A stretch of DNA of 64,000 nt from contig NZ_RCOG02000008.1 of assembly GCF_009663685.2 (NCBI RefSeq), positions 22,761 through 86,760 of the forward strand, written 5' to 3'. The position numbers were made by a program, and so were the translations under genes. The notes under the pieces are model-generated. The model had not been told where the DNA came from. It was given only the letters and a program-made list of their open reading frames with translations, and made no database searches. The stretch's first letter is position 1; every line of letters starts with the position of its first letter. Source of the DNA: Cupriavidus sp. U2 (lineage in GTDB: Bacteria; Pseudomonadota; Gammaproteobacteria; Burkholderiales; Burkholderiaceae). Positions 32,291 through 41,783 of this stretch are shown here, piece after piece.

Positions 32291-32638
32291 ATGCAACTCG
32301 CAATCAATCCGCGCGTACGCGCCACCGCCCGTAAGTACGCACCATCTGCCATGCTGATGATCGGCATGATGGCCGTCGCCACATCGGCGGTCGCCGCCGA
32401 TGATTCGTTCCTTGGCAATCTGGGCAACTTCATCTGCGGCCTGGCGACTTTCATCAACACCAAATATCTCTTCGTGCTGGGACTCATTGTCATCGTGCTC
32501 GGCGCAATCGCTTACGCCAACGCAGAGTCCTCGCTGTCCAAATTCATCTCTGGCGCTTGCGTGGGTATCGGTCTGGCCGCAGCCGCACCATCGATTCTCA
32601 AGACGCTGAACATCGTCGCGTCCTGCACAGGCTTCTAG
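32291..32638 (+). CDS. virB2: VirB2/TrbC-like conjugative pilin
   Basis: 115 residues. A long signal-like N-terminus (SAMLMIGMMAVATSAVAADD) is followed by two hydrophobic helices (FICGLATFINTKYLFVLGLI, FISGACVGIGLAAAAPSIL), the plan of VirB2 propilins. Cleavage after AVA is likely. CGGAG lies upstream. It follows virB11 and precedes virB3 in the standard TrbBCDE order. Confidence 0.88.
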   Translation: MQLAINPRVRATARKYAPSAMLMIGMMAVATSAVAADDSFLGNLGNFICGLATFINTKYLFVLGLIVIVLGAIAYANAESSLSKFISGACVGIGLAAAAPSILKTLNIVASCTGF

Positions 32639-32639
32639 C

Positions 32640-32969
32640 ATGCGCAAACACCACGTGAGCATCGGCTTGTCCATGCCGCAGCTGATTGCCGGCGCGGTGC
32701 GGACCCTGGCCATCGCCAACGGCACGATCACCGCGTTGCTGATCTACGTCACTTACCGGAGTGGCTGGCAAATCCCAGTGACGTTCTTCGTCCTGGGCTT
32801 GAGCGTACACGCGCTGCTAGCGTGGCTGACAAGCCGAGACCCGTGGTGGAACCAGATTCTGAACCTTTACAACCAGTACGGCGACCTTTACGAATCACTC
32901 CCTTGGCACGGGAAATCACACCCGGTCTTCCGTCGCCCCTATGGCTTTGACAGCGACCTGCCATGCTGA
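32640..32969 (+). CDS. virB3: VirB3/TrbD-like membrane protein
   Basis: 109 residues with two adjacent hydrophobic helices (AIANGTITALLIYVTYRSGW; IPVTFFVLGLSVHALLAWLT) near the N-terminus and a soluble tail. Size, topology and position between virB2 and virB4 identify VirB3, an inner-membrane partner of VirB4. It overlaps virB4 by 7 nt. Confidence 0.85.
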   Translation: MRKHHVSIGLSMPQLIAGAVRTLAIANGTITALLIYVTYRSGWQIPVTFFVLGLSVHALLAWLTSRDPWWNQILNLYNQYGDLYESLPWHGKSHPVFRRPYGFDSDLPC

Positions 32970-35419
32970 AACTCAAGCGACGCCCCCTGGCCGAGATTGC
33001 CCCGTGGCTCACCTCGATCACGCCCGAACTCATCCTGAACAAGGATGGCTCGTTGCTCGCAACCTACGAATTCCGTGGCGTAGATGCGGACAGCGCTGAC
33101 GCAAGCGATATCACCTCCGCCCGTGAGCAGCTCGACCAAGCCTGCCGCTCGTTCGACAACCGCATCACTGCATGGTGGCGCCTCTCACACCGGCGAACTA
33201 AAGACTACGTCGACGGCGAGTTCAGCAATGGTACCGACGCGCGTCTCAACGCCCTGAATCAGGCGCACATGACAACCGGGCGCTATTTCCGGAACGCGCA
33301 CTCACTGAGCATTGCCTATACGCCCGAGACCGGTGTGGCCAAATTCTTCGAAAAGATTGGCTACCACATGACGGTCGGTGGCAAGAAGGTCTATGGCGCC
33401 ATTATCGAAGCTGCCAAGGACACCGTGCTGTCCCGCAGCGCCTTTGCATTCGACATGGAGCAAATTCGATCCGACACACGTCGCTTCGAAGCCATGCTGG
33501 ATGCTTTCACTGGCGGTATTCCGCGCATCAAGCCAACGCGCCTCGCCATGCAGGAAAGCTACGAGGCACTTCACCAGATTGCGAACCCCAGCGTGCCCAA
33601 GCGGCGCATCCGCTTTCCGGTCACGTTGCTGGACACCCATCTGAGCGAGTCCGAGATTACCGTAGGCGCGGAGCGCCTGCTGTTCGAATCTGCCCACGGC
33701 AAGCGCTATGCAGCGATTGTGGCTGTGAAGGAATGGATGAGCTTCCAGGAAGCCGCTCTCGACAGCCTCCTGCAGGTGGACGCGGAATTGGATATCTGCA
33801 TCATGTTCCGCTTCCTCGATACCGCGCGGGCCACGGCCTATATCGAGAAGGTGCGCCGTTTCTACAAGATGGCGGCCGTCAACCTCCGCTCCATGGTCAA
33901 GCAGTACGTCGCCAAGGAGGAAAACGAGAATGACGAGGGACGCGAGGAGCTCGCCAAGGAAGCTGGCAAGGCGCTGAAGCGCCTGACGGCAGAAGGCGTC
34001 CAGCACGGTTTCGCCAACATCTCCATCGTTATCTACGCCGACACGGAATCGGAACTCGAGGATTCCGTTAGCGAAGTGGTGGGCACGCTGACGAACGCTG
34101 GCTTCGGTGCGATCCGCGAGAAAACCAATTTGATGCCGGCGTGGAACAGCACGCTTCCCGGTCGTTGGGATAAGCAACGCCGTCTGCAGTTCGTGGAAAC
34201 GCCAGCGGTATCCGATATCGCACCCGTTCGCTCGGTCCTGGAAGGGCCGGTCCGTAACGCATGGCTGTCGGAGAAGACTGGTACGGAGGTGCCGCCGCTC
34301 ACTTGCCTTCCAACGCGCCATCGCACTCCACAGCGCGTCGACATGCACCAACCGGGTGGCAACGGCCACCTCTTTGTCATTGGCCCGATTGGCGCCGGGA
34401 AATCGGTATTCCTCAATTTCCTGGTGTCGCAAGCAGATCGGCACGGTGCGCGCCGAATTCGCTTCGACAAGGATCGCTCCACGCGCATTCCGACCTTGCT
34501 GAGCGGCGGGGCGTTCATTGACGTGACTGGTAAGTTCCAGGCCAGCACGCCGGTGAATCCGCTCTCGCTGCTCTCCGATTCGAGAAGCTTTACCTATGTC
34601 ACCGAATGGCTGACCCTCGCTATCGAGGATGACACCTTTACGCTTTCGCCGCAGCAAAAGCAGGACATCTTTGAAGCGGTGAGGTTGGTCGCAACCTACT
34701 CGCCAGATCGCTGGACACTCAGTTCGCTGTCCACGCTGCTTCATGCCGATCTGCGCGAGCGCCTGCAGATTTGGCTTGTAGGTGGTCAGTATGGCCACTT
34801 CTTCGATCACGTCGAGGATGCCTTCGCCGTGAGCGACAACCTCTGCATCGAGTGCGGAGAACTGTTCCAGAAGTTCCCTCGCGCCGCCGCGCTCTTCACG
34901 GACTATGCGTTCTACCGCATCAGCCAATCGATGGACGGCATCCGCTACACCGTGATCGAGGTGGAGGAATGCGGCTTCTTCTTCCAGAACGAGCGCTTCT
35001 ATAAGCGCTTTGAGGACTGGATCACCACGATTCGGAAGCTCAACGGCTCCATTTGGGCGGCTACGCAATCCTTGCGACAAATCGCTCGTGTGGCGAACTT
35101 CGAGATCCTCAAAGAGAACATCGCCAACTGGATCTATCTGCCGAACAGCCAGGCCAAGACGACCCCTGAGCTCTATGGGGAGAAGTTTGGCTTGACCAAC
35201 GACCAGATCCAGATGATCTCCGACTCGGTGCCGAACCGCGACTACCTCTGGATTACCAACACACAGACCCGGATGCTTCAGACCGCATTCAACGACGAGA
35301 TGGTTGCGATGTTGCGTTCCGACGGCGTCGCCCAGTCAATTTGTGACAACCACCATGCGTCGGGCGAGCCCGATTGGCAGGATCGCTACGTGCGCGAAAT
35401 GCTCGCGCGCGCAGCCTAA
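32963..35419 (+). CDS. virB4: VirB4/TrbE-like secretion ATPase
   Basis: 818 residues. Walker A FVIGPIGAGKSVFLNFL is at about 471-487 and the Walker B region YTVIEVEECGFFF near 660. A typical CagE_TrbE N-terminal half (RPLAEIAPWLTSITPELILN, VFRSANAHS-like blocks) is present. VirB4 energises pilin extraction and substrate export and is the most conserved secretion component. It lies in standard order. Confidence 0.96.
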   Translation: MLKLKRRPLAEIAPWLTSITPELILNKDGSLLATYEFRGVDADSADASDITSAREQLDQACRSFDNRITAWWRLSHRRTKDYVDGEFSNGTDARLNALNQAHMTTGRYFRNAHSLSIAYTPETGVAKFFEKIGYHMTVGGKKVYGAIIEAAKDTVLSRSAFAFDMEQIRSDTRRFEAMLDAFTGGIPRIKPTRLAMQESYEALHQIANPSVPKRRIRFPVTLLDTHLSESEITVGAERLLFESAHGKRYAAIVAVKEWMSFQEAALDSLLQVDAELDICIMFRFLDTARATAYIEKVRRFYKMAAVNLRSMVKQYVAKEENENDEGREELAKEAGKALKRLTAEGVQHGFANISIVIYADTESELEDSVSEVVGTLTNAGFGAIREKTNLMPAWNSTLPGRWDKQRRLQFVETPAVSDIAPVRSVLEGPVRNAWLSEKTGTEVPPLTCLPTRHRTPQRVDMHQPGGNGHLFVIGPIGAGKSVFLNFLVSQADRHGARRIRFDKDRSTRIPTLLSGGAFIDVTGKFQASTPVNPLSLLSDSRSFTYVTEWLTLAIEDDTFTLSPQQKQDIFEAVRLVATYSPDRWTLSSLSTLLHADLRERLQIWLVGGQYGHFFDHVEDAFAVSDNLCIECGELFQKFPRAAALFTDYAFYRISQSMDGIRYTVIEVEECGFFFQNERFYKRFEDWITTIRKLNGSIWAATQSLRQIARVANFEILKENIANWIYLPNSQAKTTPELYGEKFGLTNDQIQMISDSVPNRDYLWITNTQTRMLQTAFNDEMVAMLRSDGVAQSICDNHHASGEPDWQDRYVREMLARAA

Positions 35420-35437
35420 CCTTAAGGAGAAGAAGAA

Positions 35438-36196
35438 ATGAAAAAGTGGATCGCCAACATCGCCGTCGCCGCATCGGTCTCGGTCGCATCGACTGCCCAC
35501 GCCGCCCTGCCCGTCACTGACTGGGTGGGCCTCGTGCAAACCACCATCTCGGCTCTGCAGTCGATCAAGTCCGAAGTGTACGAGAACACCAACATCGTCT
35601 ATCAGTACCAGATGATGGCCAACCAGTTGTTGCAGGCCACCGGTCTCGACCCCGAGGCGATCATGGAGCAATTCAACAGCATCAAGGACGAGATCGGCAA
35701 GTACGAGGTGTACGGCACAACGCTGAAGGATCTCTATGGGACGGTGCAGGACAACGCCGACTACCTGAAGAAAATCCAGGGGATGGTCGTGTCTTCCGGC
35801 AAGACCAAGGAACAGTGGTTTGAAGACCAGCGTACGCTGCTGACCAACGGCGACAAGACCGCGAAGGCGCTCTTCAGTCTGGGCGAGCAGATCTTCAGCA
35901 ACACCCAGTCCATCGCTAAGCGCCGCCAAAAGATCCAGTCGCAAATCAAGCTGTCCCCGACTGCGCAGGCTGCCGCTCAGACGACGAACCAGATGCTTGA
36001 CGTGCTGGCCAGCCAAAACTCCGACCTGCTCCAGTTGATGAGTGTGAAGGCGCAGTCCGATGCGGCAAAGGCCCAGCAAGAGAACAGCGATGCGTCTGAG
36101 AAGGCGGAAGCCCTGCGGGCGATCAAGAAAAGTCAGGACGATGAGGTCCAGTTGCTGCGCTCGCGTGTGTACAACCAACCGATTCGGGCACAGTGA
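35438..36196 (+). CDS. virB5: VirB5/TrbJ-like pilus-tip or channel protein
   Basis: 252 residues with a signal peptide (MKKWIANIAVAASVSVASTAHA). The mature protein is helical with long amphipathic segments (KSEVYENTNIVYQYQMMANQ; SLGEQIFSNTQSIAKRRQKI), as in TrbJ/VirB5. TAAGGAGAAGAAG before the ATG is a strong ribosome site, suggesting high expression. It ends in a GTGA overlap with virB6. Confidence 0.85.
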   Translation: MKKWIANIAVAASVSVASTAHAALPVTDWVGLVQTTISALQSIKSEVYENTNIVYQYQMMANQLLQATGLDPEAIMEQFNSIKDEIGKYEVYGTTLKDLYGTVQDNADYLKKIQGMVVSSGKTKEQWFEDQRTLLTNGDKTAKALFSLGEQIFSNTQSIAKRRQKIQSQIKLSPTAQAAAQTTNQMLDVLASQNSDLLQLMSVKAQSDAAKAQQENSDASEKAEALRAIKKSQDDEVQLLRSRVYNQPIRAQ

Positions 36197-37245
36197 CCAA
36201 CATCATGAGCGTTGCTTTTGTCCGTCGAATGCTCGTGCTGATTGCAGCGACTTTCCTCATCCATGCGGGCTCCGTCGTGGCACAGACGCCGCCCAGTACG
36301 GATACATCCAAGCAAGACGCAGCGCTCGCCGCGCTGGTCATGCCCCAGCCCGGAAGCATCGGCGAAGCCTTCAGCAATTTTCTCAAAAAGTTTGGTGATT
36401 TCACGCCAAATCTGATTACCGGGGCGACCGCACTCAGTACAACAGTTCGCCCCGAGGCAGACAAGATCGCATTCGGGCTAGCTGTAATCACTCTAACTTT
36501 TGCGGCGCTCAGGTTTGCCGGCACAAGCGATCCCACCTCCGCCTGGAACGACCTCTTAGAGACAATTCTGGTAATCGGAATTTTCGCGGCACTCTACAGC
36601 GGCTACACGCAGTTCGGTCCGGGCATTTACAACTGGTTCTCGCAACTCTCAACGAAGATATCGGGCACCAATACGACGAATCCTGTGATCGTCCTCGCTT
36701 CGATCGGTGGTAGTTTCATAGATTCGTTCCTAAAGGCGTTGAGCGCGGCTTCCTGGTATCAGATACTTGGAGTCGCATTTAGCGGCCTATTGCTCGCCGT
36801 CGCCTTCACCCTCTGCGAGATTGCCGCGCTCGTCTACACGTTCTTCATCAGTCTCGGGATGATCCAGGTAGCAATCGGGATTGTCATCGGGCCCATCGCC
36901 GTCGCGCTGGGCTTTCACGACTATAGCCGGCGATTCTTTAACTCGTGGCTCGATTTCATGATCGGCGGGTCGATGTACGTCGTGGTCGCTGCAATCATGG
37001 GCAAGCTCGTCATCTCCTCGTTTGCCGCATCTATCAGCGATATCAATGCTGTAGGTACAAACTCGTCTGCAAGCGCAGCGCAAGCCATCGGTTACGCCCT
37101 CCTCATGATCTTTGTTGCATTCGAGATTCCGAAGATCGCCGGCGCCATCTTTGGCTCTGGCGGTGGCATAAGCGGTGGCGGCGCCATGCGTGTTGGCCTG
37201 AAAGCGGCCGGCGGTCTGGGCAAGTTCTTCGGGGGCAAAAAATGA
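36193..37245 (+). CDS. virB6: VirB6/TrbL-like polytopic inner-membrane protein
   Basis: 350 residues; starts at GTG 36193 (overlapping the previous stop) or ATG 36205. A signal-like first helix (VLIAATFLIHAGSVVAQT) is followed by about five membrane segments (FGLAVITLTFAALRF, ILVIGIFAALYSGY, IGIVIGPIAVALGF) and a Gly-rich end. It forms part of the inner-membrane channel and is expected in this position. Confidence 0.88.
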   Translation: MTNIMSVAFVRRMLVLIAATFLIHAGSVVAQTPPSTDTSKQDAALAALVMPQPGSIGEAFSNFLKKFGDFTPNLITGATALSTTVRPEADKIAFGLAVITLTFAALRFAGTSDPTSAWNDLLETILVIGIFAALYSGYTQFGPGIYNWFSQLSTKISGTNTTNPVIVLASIGGSFIDSFLKALSAASWYQILGVAFSGLLLAVAFTLCEIAALVYTFFISLGMIQVAIGIVIGPIAVALGFHDYSRRFFNSWLDFMIGGSMYVVVAAIMGKLVISSFAASISDINAVGTNSSASAAQAIGYALLMIFVAFEIPKIAGAIFGSGGGISGGGAMRVGLKAAGGLGKFFGGKK

Positions 37246-38465
37246 TCCATCGCTCCCAACCTCCGGCCGAATTGCTGTCCGCTCACGCGAGTCGCGTTTC
37301 CCTGATTCGCCAGTACGCCAACGAATCCAGTCGATCGGTTTTCGATGTCAAATGGCTAGACGTGCTCGCTCGTTGCGCAACGTGGTTCTCCAGTATGCCA
37401 CTACGGCCAACGGAGCACGCGGAGCCGGGCGGCGCCTTTCGGGCAACGATCGAGGCGGCTTACTTCGCCATGCGCCTATCGGGCGCACAAAAGTTTGCCG
37501 CCGATCAACCATCGGAGCGTCGGCGGCAGCTGGAGCCACAGTATCTCTACGCACTGTTCTTGGCGGCGTGCTGCTCGCGTCTGGACGAGCCTTGCCGGCA
37601 CTTTCAGTTTCATCGTGACTCGGACGGGTCGGAATGGATTCCCGCTGCGCACGGTGCTTTCGGCCCTTGGCTCGACACCAGCACGTATCGCGTCTCGCGA
37701 CGCGAGGCTCCCATGCCGCTGGAGCGCATGCGTACTGCACTCCTCGCCCGCGAGATCCTGGGGGCTGAGCGGTTGAGTGCGTTCGACACCCAGGTACTCA
37801 CCGACTTGTTTGGTGCCATCAATCCGGACCCAAGACCTACGGGCGTTGAATCGTTGTTGCACAAGGTAGTTCGCCAGTCCATCGAGACCTTGACCAGCTT
37901 CGAGGTAAAGGCCCGAAGGGCCGAATTCCCTCCGGATGCAACGCCAGTTCCGGCGGCAGAATTGCTTGCCAATGCCGGGAATGCAACTGGGACCGCGCCC
38001 GCCAACGCCACCGGCACGCAAGCTCCGCCAGCGACCCCCGCTAGCGTTACCGCTTCTACGGCGCCTGTTGAGCTCCCAGCGCCGCCGCCTTCCGCTGACG
38101 CATCCGCACCGGCCGCGGATGCTGGTGAGCCAGCATCGCGCAACGTGCTGCAGCTCGATGGTGGGAAATCACTTCGGAAGGACGCGCCGTCCGAGGATCC
38201 TTTCAAGGCGCTGGCGGGCACGTCCAATTTGATGCGCGAATTTTTTAAGGCGCTCTCTCAGGACGTTGCGGCTGGCAAGGCAAAGGTCACTCGCATCGAC
38301 GGAAAAGTGGCGATTAGCAAGCGAATGCTAAGCAACTATGGCCTCGCTTCGGACACGTTGGTCGAGCATCTGCGTAAGGGCAAGCACCTTTACAAGACTG
38401 ACGGTCAGAACATCTTGTTGGTGGATGAGGTGGGCAATCTTATCGCTCCGGGCAGCGCGACATGA
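37242..38465 (+). CDS. TraI_2/MobH-like protein with degenerate metal site
   Basis: 407 residues, ATGA-overlapping with virB6. The block RCATWFSSMPLRPTEHAEPG followed by GAFRATIEAAYFAMRLSGAQ aligns by eye with the TraI_2 domain of MobH relaxases (PASxxHHHxGxxGGLLxHSLEVA), and FLAACCSRLDEP sits where the HD (HDLGK) motif should be. Nearly all expected histidines and aspartates are replaced. A Pro/Ala-rich linker (about 230-300) leads to a C-terminal winged-helix-like unit (VAISKRMLSNYGLASDTLVE, HLRKGKHLYKTDGQNILLVD) like TraI_2_C. It directly precedes traD, as MobH does in SXT-type elements. It is either a non-catalytic accessory or a very divergent relaxase. Confidence 0.6.
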   Translation: MIHRSQPPAELLSAHASRVSLIRQYANESSRSVFDVKWLDVLARCATWFSSMPLRPTEHAEPGGAFRATIEAAYFAMRLSGAQKFAADQPSERRRQLEPQYLYALFLAACCSRLDEPCRHFQFHRDSDGSEWIPAAHGAFGPWLDTSTYRVSRREAPMPLERMRTALLAREILGAERLSAFDTQVLTDLFGAINPDPRPTGVESLLHKVVRQSIETLTSFEVKARRAEFPPDATPVPAAELLANAGNATGTAPANATGTQAPPATPASVTASTAPVELPAPPPSADASAPAADAGEPASRNVLQLDGGKSLRKDAPSEDPFKALAGTSNLMREFFKALSQDVAAGKAKVTRIDGKVAISKRMLSNYGLASDTLVEHLRKGKHLYKTDGQNILLVDEVGNLIAPGSAT

Positions 38466-40324
38466 ACAGTTACATCAATCATTTTCGGCCAATCTTCGAG
38501 TTCCGCGCGGCGGTTGGGTGGACACTTGCCGCGATACTGGTCCTGGTAAGCGGCATGCCGAACGCAGGTTACTTTTTCCTGCTTTGCCTCGTATTCCTGC
38601 TGGTCAGATCTACGCAGATCTGGCGAGCGCTCAAGTTCCGGCTTGCGATCTCCACGAAGTGGTTGACTGTCGAGAAGATCGACTCGCTACTTGCCCAGAG
38701 CAAAAAGCTGCGTTCCAGCGACAAGGACGAGGACGCGATGTATCTCGGGACCGGCTATGAGTGGACGCAGAAACACTGCCAGCTCGCACACGACATACTG
38801 CGCATGCCTTCGACAGACATTCCCGGTCTCCCCAAGTGGATCCCCAAGGAAACCGTGCGGGCCATCGAGAAGGCTTTCGCGCCAGGGAGCAGCATCGCCG
38901 ACCGCTCGCCCCAAGGCAAGCCGTGGATCGCCGGGCTGGAATCAACGAAGCAGGCCATTCCGTTTCATTACAAGGCAATGGGCGGTCATACGTCCATCAG
39001 CGGCACCACCGGCTCTGGGAAAACGCGTACGTTCGAACTCATCTCGACGCAGGTGATTCACAATCCCAACGACGTGTTGATTGTGATCGATCCCAAGAAC
39101 GACCCCGATTGGGTTGTTCGATGCCGGCGCGAGTGTGAACGCACGGGACGCAAGTTCCTATATTGGAAACAGGCGGCGCCATCACAGTCCATTCGGCTCA
39201 ATCCATTGGAGAACTGGTCGCAGCCGTCGGAAATTCCGACGCGTATTGCCCAGCTCATGGAGGAAGGCCCATTCCGCCAGTTTGCGTTCCTTTTCATTGA
39301 TCGCTCGGTCAAGGGGGAACTGTACGTGGGTGACAAGCCAAACTTGCGTTCGATCCTACAGTACGCGCAAAACGGCATTAACAACCTGCTTGAGCGCGCC
39401 CTGCAGCGGTTTTTCCCCGAGGCGGGAAAGCCGGACTGGGATGAAGAGGTTGCTGGCTATATGCAGCAGGTCGGACAAAAGGGCGGCACACGGCTTGATG
39501 CGATGGTCAGGATGTATATCGAGCGCTTCGCAAACGTCGGCAACGGACACGAATCCATCGACGGCCTCATCTCGACGTTTCAGCACGACCGGGACCACTA
39601 CGGCCGGATCATCGCCTCAGCCCTCCCCCTTCTGCAGATGCTGGCCACCGGTGAGACCGGCCTGATGCTGGCACCGAAAGCAGACGACTTTGACGATGAC
39701 CGCGAGATTTGGGACATCGACAAGGTCATCAAGCAGAAGGCGGTGCTTTACGTCGGCGCAGATTCCCTGTCCAACTCGATGGTGGCCCAGGCCGTCATGT
39801 CGATGCTACTGGCCGACATCGCATCCGTCGCCGGCGCCATCTACAACTTTTATGCGAAGCCGCCGGAGATCGTTCTGGTCGTCGATGAGGCTGCCGAAGC
39901 GGTGAACGAGCAACTGGTGCAACTGTTGAACAAGGGCCGCGGTGCCGGATTCAAGGCGTTCATCGCATACCAGACCCGCTCCGACTTCACGGCAAAGCTT
40001 GGAAACGTGGCCAAAATGCAGCAGGTATTGGGCAATCTGAACAACCAGATCGTCTTACGATTGGAAGACATCGACACCGCTCAATGGTTTGCTGAGAAGG
40101 CCGGTACAACGGCTATCCGCAATCTCGTGGTGTCCAGCAGTACAAGCACCGGCACCGAGGCCCACGTGGGCGAGTTCAGCGGTTCCGTCTCACGCTCGGC
40201 GCAGCTGGAAAAGGTGCCTCTGATCCCGCATGACCTGGTCATGCAATTGCCCAACCTTCAGTACTTCCTCCGAATCTCCGGTGGCGCTGTCTACCAGGGT
40301 CGCATCCCCATTATTCAGGACTAA
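38462..40324 (+). CDS. traD: TraD/VirD4-like type IV coupling protein (SXT/TOL type)
   Basis: 620 residues. Two N-terminal membrane helices (about 18-52) are followed by Walker A TSISGTTGSGKTRTFE near 180 and Walker B IVLVVDEAAEAVNEQ near 468. The GAGFKAFIAYQTRSDF segment is typical of TraD/TraG hexamers. It recruits the relaxosome to the VirB channel and pumps DNA. It overlaps the TraI_2-like gene by 4 nt. Confidence 0.93.
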   Translation: MNSYINHFRPIFEFRAAVGWTLAAILVLVSGMPNAGYFFLLCLVFLLVRSTQIWRALKFRLAISTKWLTVEKIDSLLAQSKKLRSSDKDEDAMYLGTGYEWTQKHCQLAHDILRMPSTDIPGLPKWIPKETVRAIEKAFAPGSSIADRSPQGKPWIAGLESTKQAIPFHYKAMGGHTSISGTTGSGKTRTFELISTQVIHNPNDVLIVIDPKNDPDWVVRCRRECERTGRKFLYWKQAAPSQSIRLNPLENWSQPSEIPTRIAQLMEEGPFRQFAFLFIDRSVKGELYVGDKPNLRSILQYAQNGINNLLERALQRFFPEAGKPDWDEEVAGYMQQVGQKGGTRLDAMVRMYIERFANVGNGHESIDGLISTFQHDRDHYGRIIASALPLLQMLATGETGLMLAPKADDFDDDREIWDIDKVIKQKAVLYVGADSLSNSMVAQAVMSMLLADIASVAGAIYNFYAKPPEIVLVVDEAAEAVNEQLVQLLNKGRGAGFKAFIAYQTRSDFTAKLGNVAKMQQVLGNLNNQIVLRLEDIDTAQWFAEKAGTTAIRNLVVSSSTSTGTEAHVGEFSGSVSRSAQLEKVPLIPHDLVMQLPNLQYFLRISGGAVYQGRIPIIQD

Positions 40325-40330
40325 CCATCC

Positions 40331-40837
40331 ATGCGTAGCAGCCTGTTCCGCGAAGTTATCAAGCAACACCATCTTTCGGCGAAGCTTTCGCCTGTGTTCA
40401 CCCTTTCCCCGGACCTCGATGTGATCTGTACTCGCGTGGTTGACTATGTCGGCGCCAATTTCCGGTTGCGAGAAGAACCTCTAATCAAGGAAATGCTGAC
40501 CGATGGAATTGAAGCATGGCGCGCTGCGCGCAAGCACGGCGACCCCAGCGTGGCGTTCATGAAGGGGCTCTTTGCCCGGGCGCACGACCTCTACAACAAG
40601 CGCTACGCTGCCTTCAAGGGCGAGAAGTACAACGTCTGGTATCCGTTTCACGAGTCGATTCCTGCCTTCGAGCAGCGGCAGCCAGAGGGTTACGTGTGCC
40701 AGGTGGTCGACGAACCGGTGCCAGGCGAAATCTCCCAGCGCTGCGCGGCATTTCAACTGGCCGCCCGCGTACTCAATGGTTACGAATTCTCCCGCTACTT
40801 CGAGAGCTACGATGTCGCTGGCAACTTTGCACACTGA
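40331..40837 (+). CDS. Hypothetical protein in the transfer operon
   Basis: 168 residues, soluble and basic at the N-terminus (MRSSLFREVIKQHHLSAKLS), with several aromatic-rich segments (GEKYNVWYPFHESIPAFEQR). No family recognised. It follows traD by 6 nt, so a role in transfer is inferred only from position. Confidence 0.6.
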   Translation: MRSSLFREVIKQHHLSAKLSPVFTLSPDLDVICTRVVDYVGANFRLREEPLIKEMLTDGIEAWRAARKHGDPSVAFMKGLFARAHDLYNKRYAAFKGEKYNVWYPFHESIPAFEQRQPEGYVCQVVDEPVPGEISQRCAAFQLAARVLNGYEFSRYFESYDVAGNFAH

Positions 40838-41108
40838 CGCGCGCCGCGTCGCCGTCCTGATCCGCCTGGCCCCCGCACGCATCGCCGCGCGCCTTTTCGG
40901 TATCGACACTGCTGTAGCGGTAGCCATGCATGATTGGCTGACAGCCGGCACCGCTGACAAGGGAGATGTGCCGCCTGCCTTCACTGGCGGAGCGGCGTCC
41001 GCCTGCTTTGCCCTTGTGAAGATTTCAGTTGAGAAGCCGGCTCTATTCTGGGCGGCGCTCGTTTCGATTCCGAGTTTCCCTGTTCTTTTGGCGCTGAGGT
41101 GGGTCTAA
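40812..41108 (+). CDS. Small hypothetical protein with C-terminal hydrophobic segment
   Basis: 98 residues from MSLATLHTDARRVAVLIRLA. The ATG lies 26 nt inside the preceding gene in another frame. The C-terminus (KPALFWAALVSIPSFPVLLA) is hydrophobic and could be a membrane tail. It ends 3 nt before the DUF4400 gene. Operon position supports a real gene; function unknown. Confidence 0.5.
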   Translation: MSLATLHTDARRVAVLIRLAPARIAARLFGIDTAVAVAMHDWLTAGTADKGDVPPAFTGGAASACFALVKISVEKPALFWAALVSIPSFPVLLALRWV

Positions 41109-41111
41109 AAC

Positions 41112-41729
41112 ATGGCAGGTAGCAGATTCGCATCTCACGTTCGCCTCTGGCTCATTGTGTCACCGCTGATGATCTGTACGGTGGCACCGTTCATTCAGGA
41201 CCAGTCGGCGTTCGAAATCAGCCAGGCTGAACAGGGATCCGCCGAGAAGGTGCTGGGAAAGGACAAGGCTGACAACGCCGTGTCTCGCGCGAACGTGCGC
41301 TTCCACAAATGGTTCATCGAGACCGGCGCTGTGAAGGCGTCGTTCTCCGGATCGGATACGTCAACGGATTTTTCGGACGGTGGCGCCTCCGCCTTCGGCC
41401 GCAACTGGATGCAGCACTTCTGGCTGACGATCTATCGCGGCTTGTACCGGGCTTGCGTTGCCTATCACTGGCTGTTCGGTGCAATCGTCTTCTTCGTCGC
41501 CGTATTTAACGACGGCTCGGTGTCACGGAAGATCCGCGCCGCCAGTGCCGGCTTTGCCAACCCCGTTTCGTTCCACGTTGCGGCGCATGGGCTGATGCTC
41601 TGCTTCGGCCTAGGTGCTTCCGCTTTACTGCTTCCCTTTTCCTTGCTCGCCAACTGGTGGACGTACGTCATCTGCCTAGTGGGCCTGCTCTGCTGGCGCC
41701 TCGCGGCGTCATTTCACGTCGGAAAATAG
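41112..41729 (+). CDS. DUF4400-like membrane protein of the transfer operon
   Basis: 205 residues with about four membrane helices: an N-terminal one (LWLIVSPLMICTVAPFIQ), YRGLYRACVAYHWLFGAIVF, and two near the end. A periplasmic stretch with EISQAEQGSAEKVLG follows the first helix. Proteins of this type lie next to traD in SXT/TOL-type conjugation systems, which agrees with the TraD class here. Molecular role unknown. Confidence 0.65.
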   Translation: MAGSRFASHVRLWLIVSPLMICTVAPFIQDQSAFEISQAEQGSAEKVLGKDKADNAVSRANVRFHKWFIETGAVKASFSGSDTSTDFSDGGASAFGRNWMQHFWLTIYRGLYRACVAYHWLFGAIVFFVAVFNDGSVSRKIRAASAGFANPVSFHVAAHGLMLCFGLGASALLLPFSLLANWWTYVICLVGLLCWRLAASFHVGK

Positions 41730-41783
41730 TCCGGCCGCTTACTGACTACCAGGGCTCATTTTGTGCCCGCTACGGAGAAATTC

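Noticed and set aside
33302..35080. 592-residue leftward open frame
   Set aside because: Antisense to virB4 with its Walker motifs; no ribosome site or family signature.
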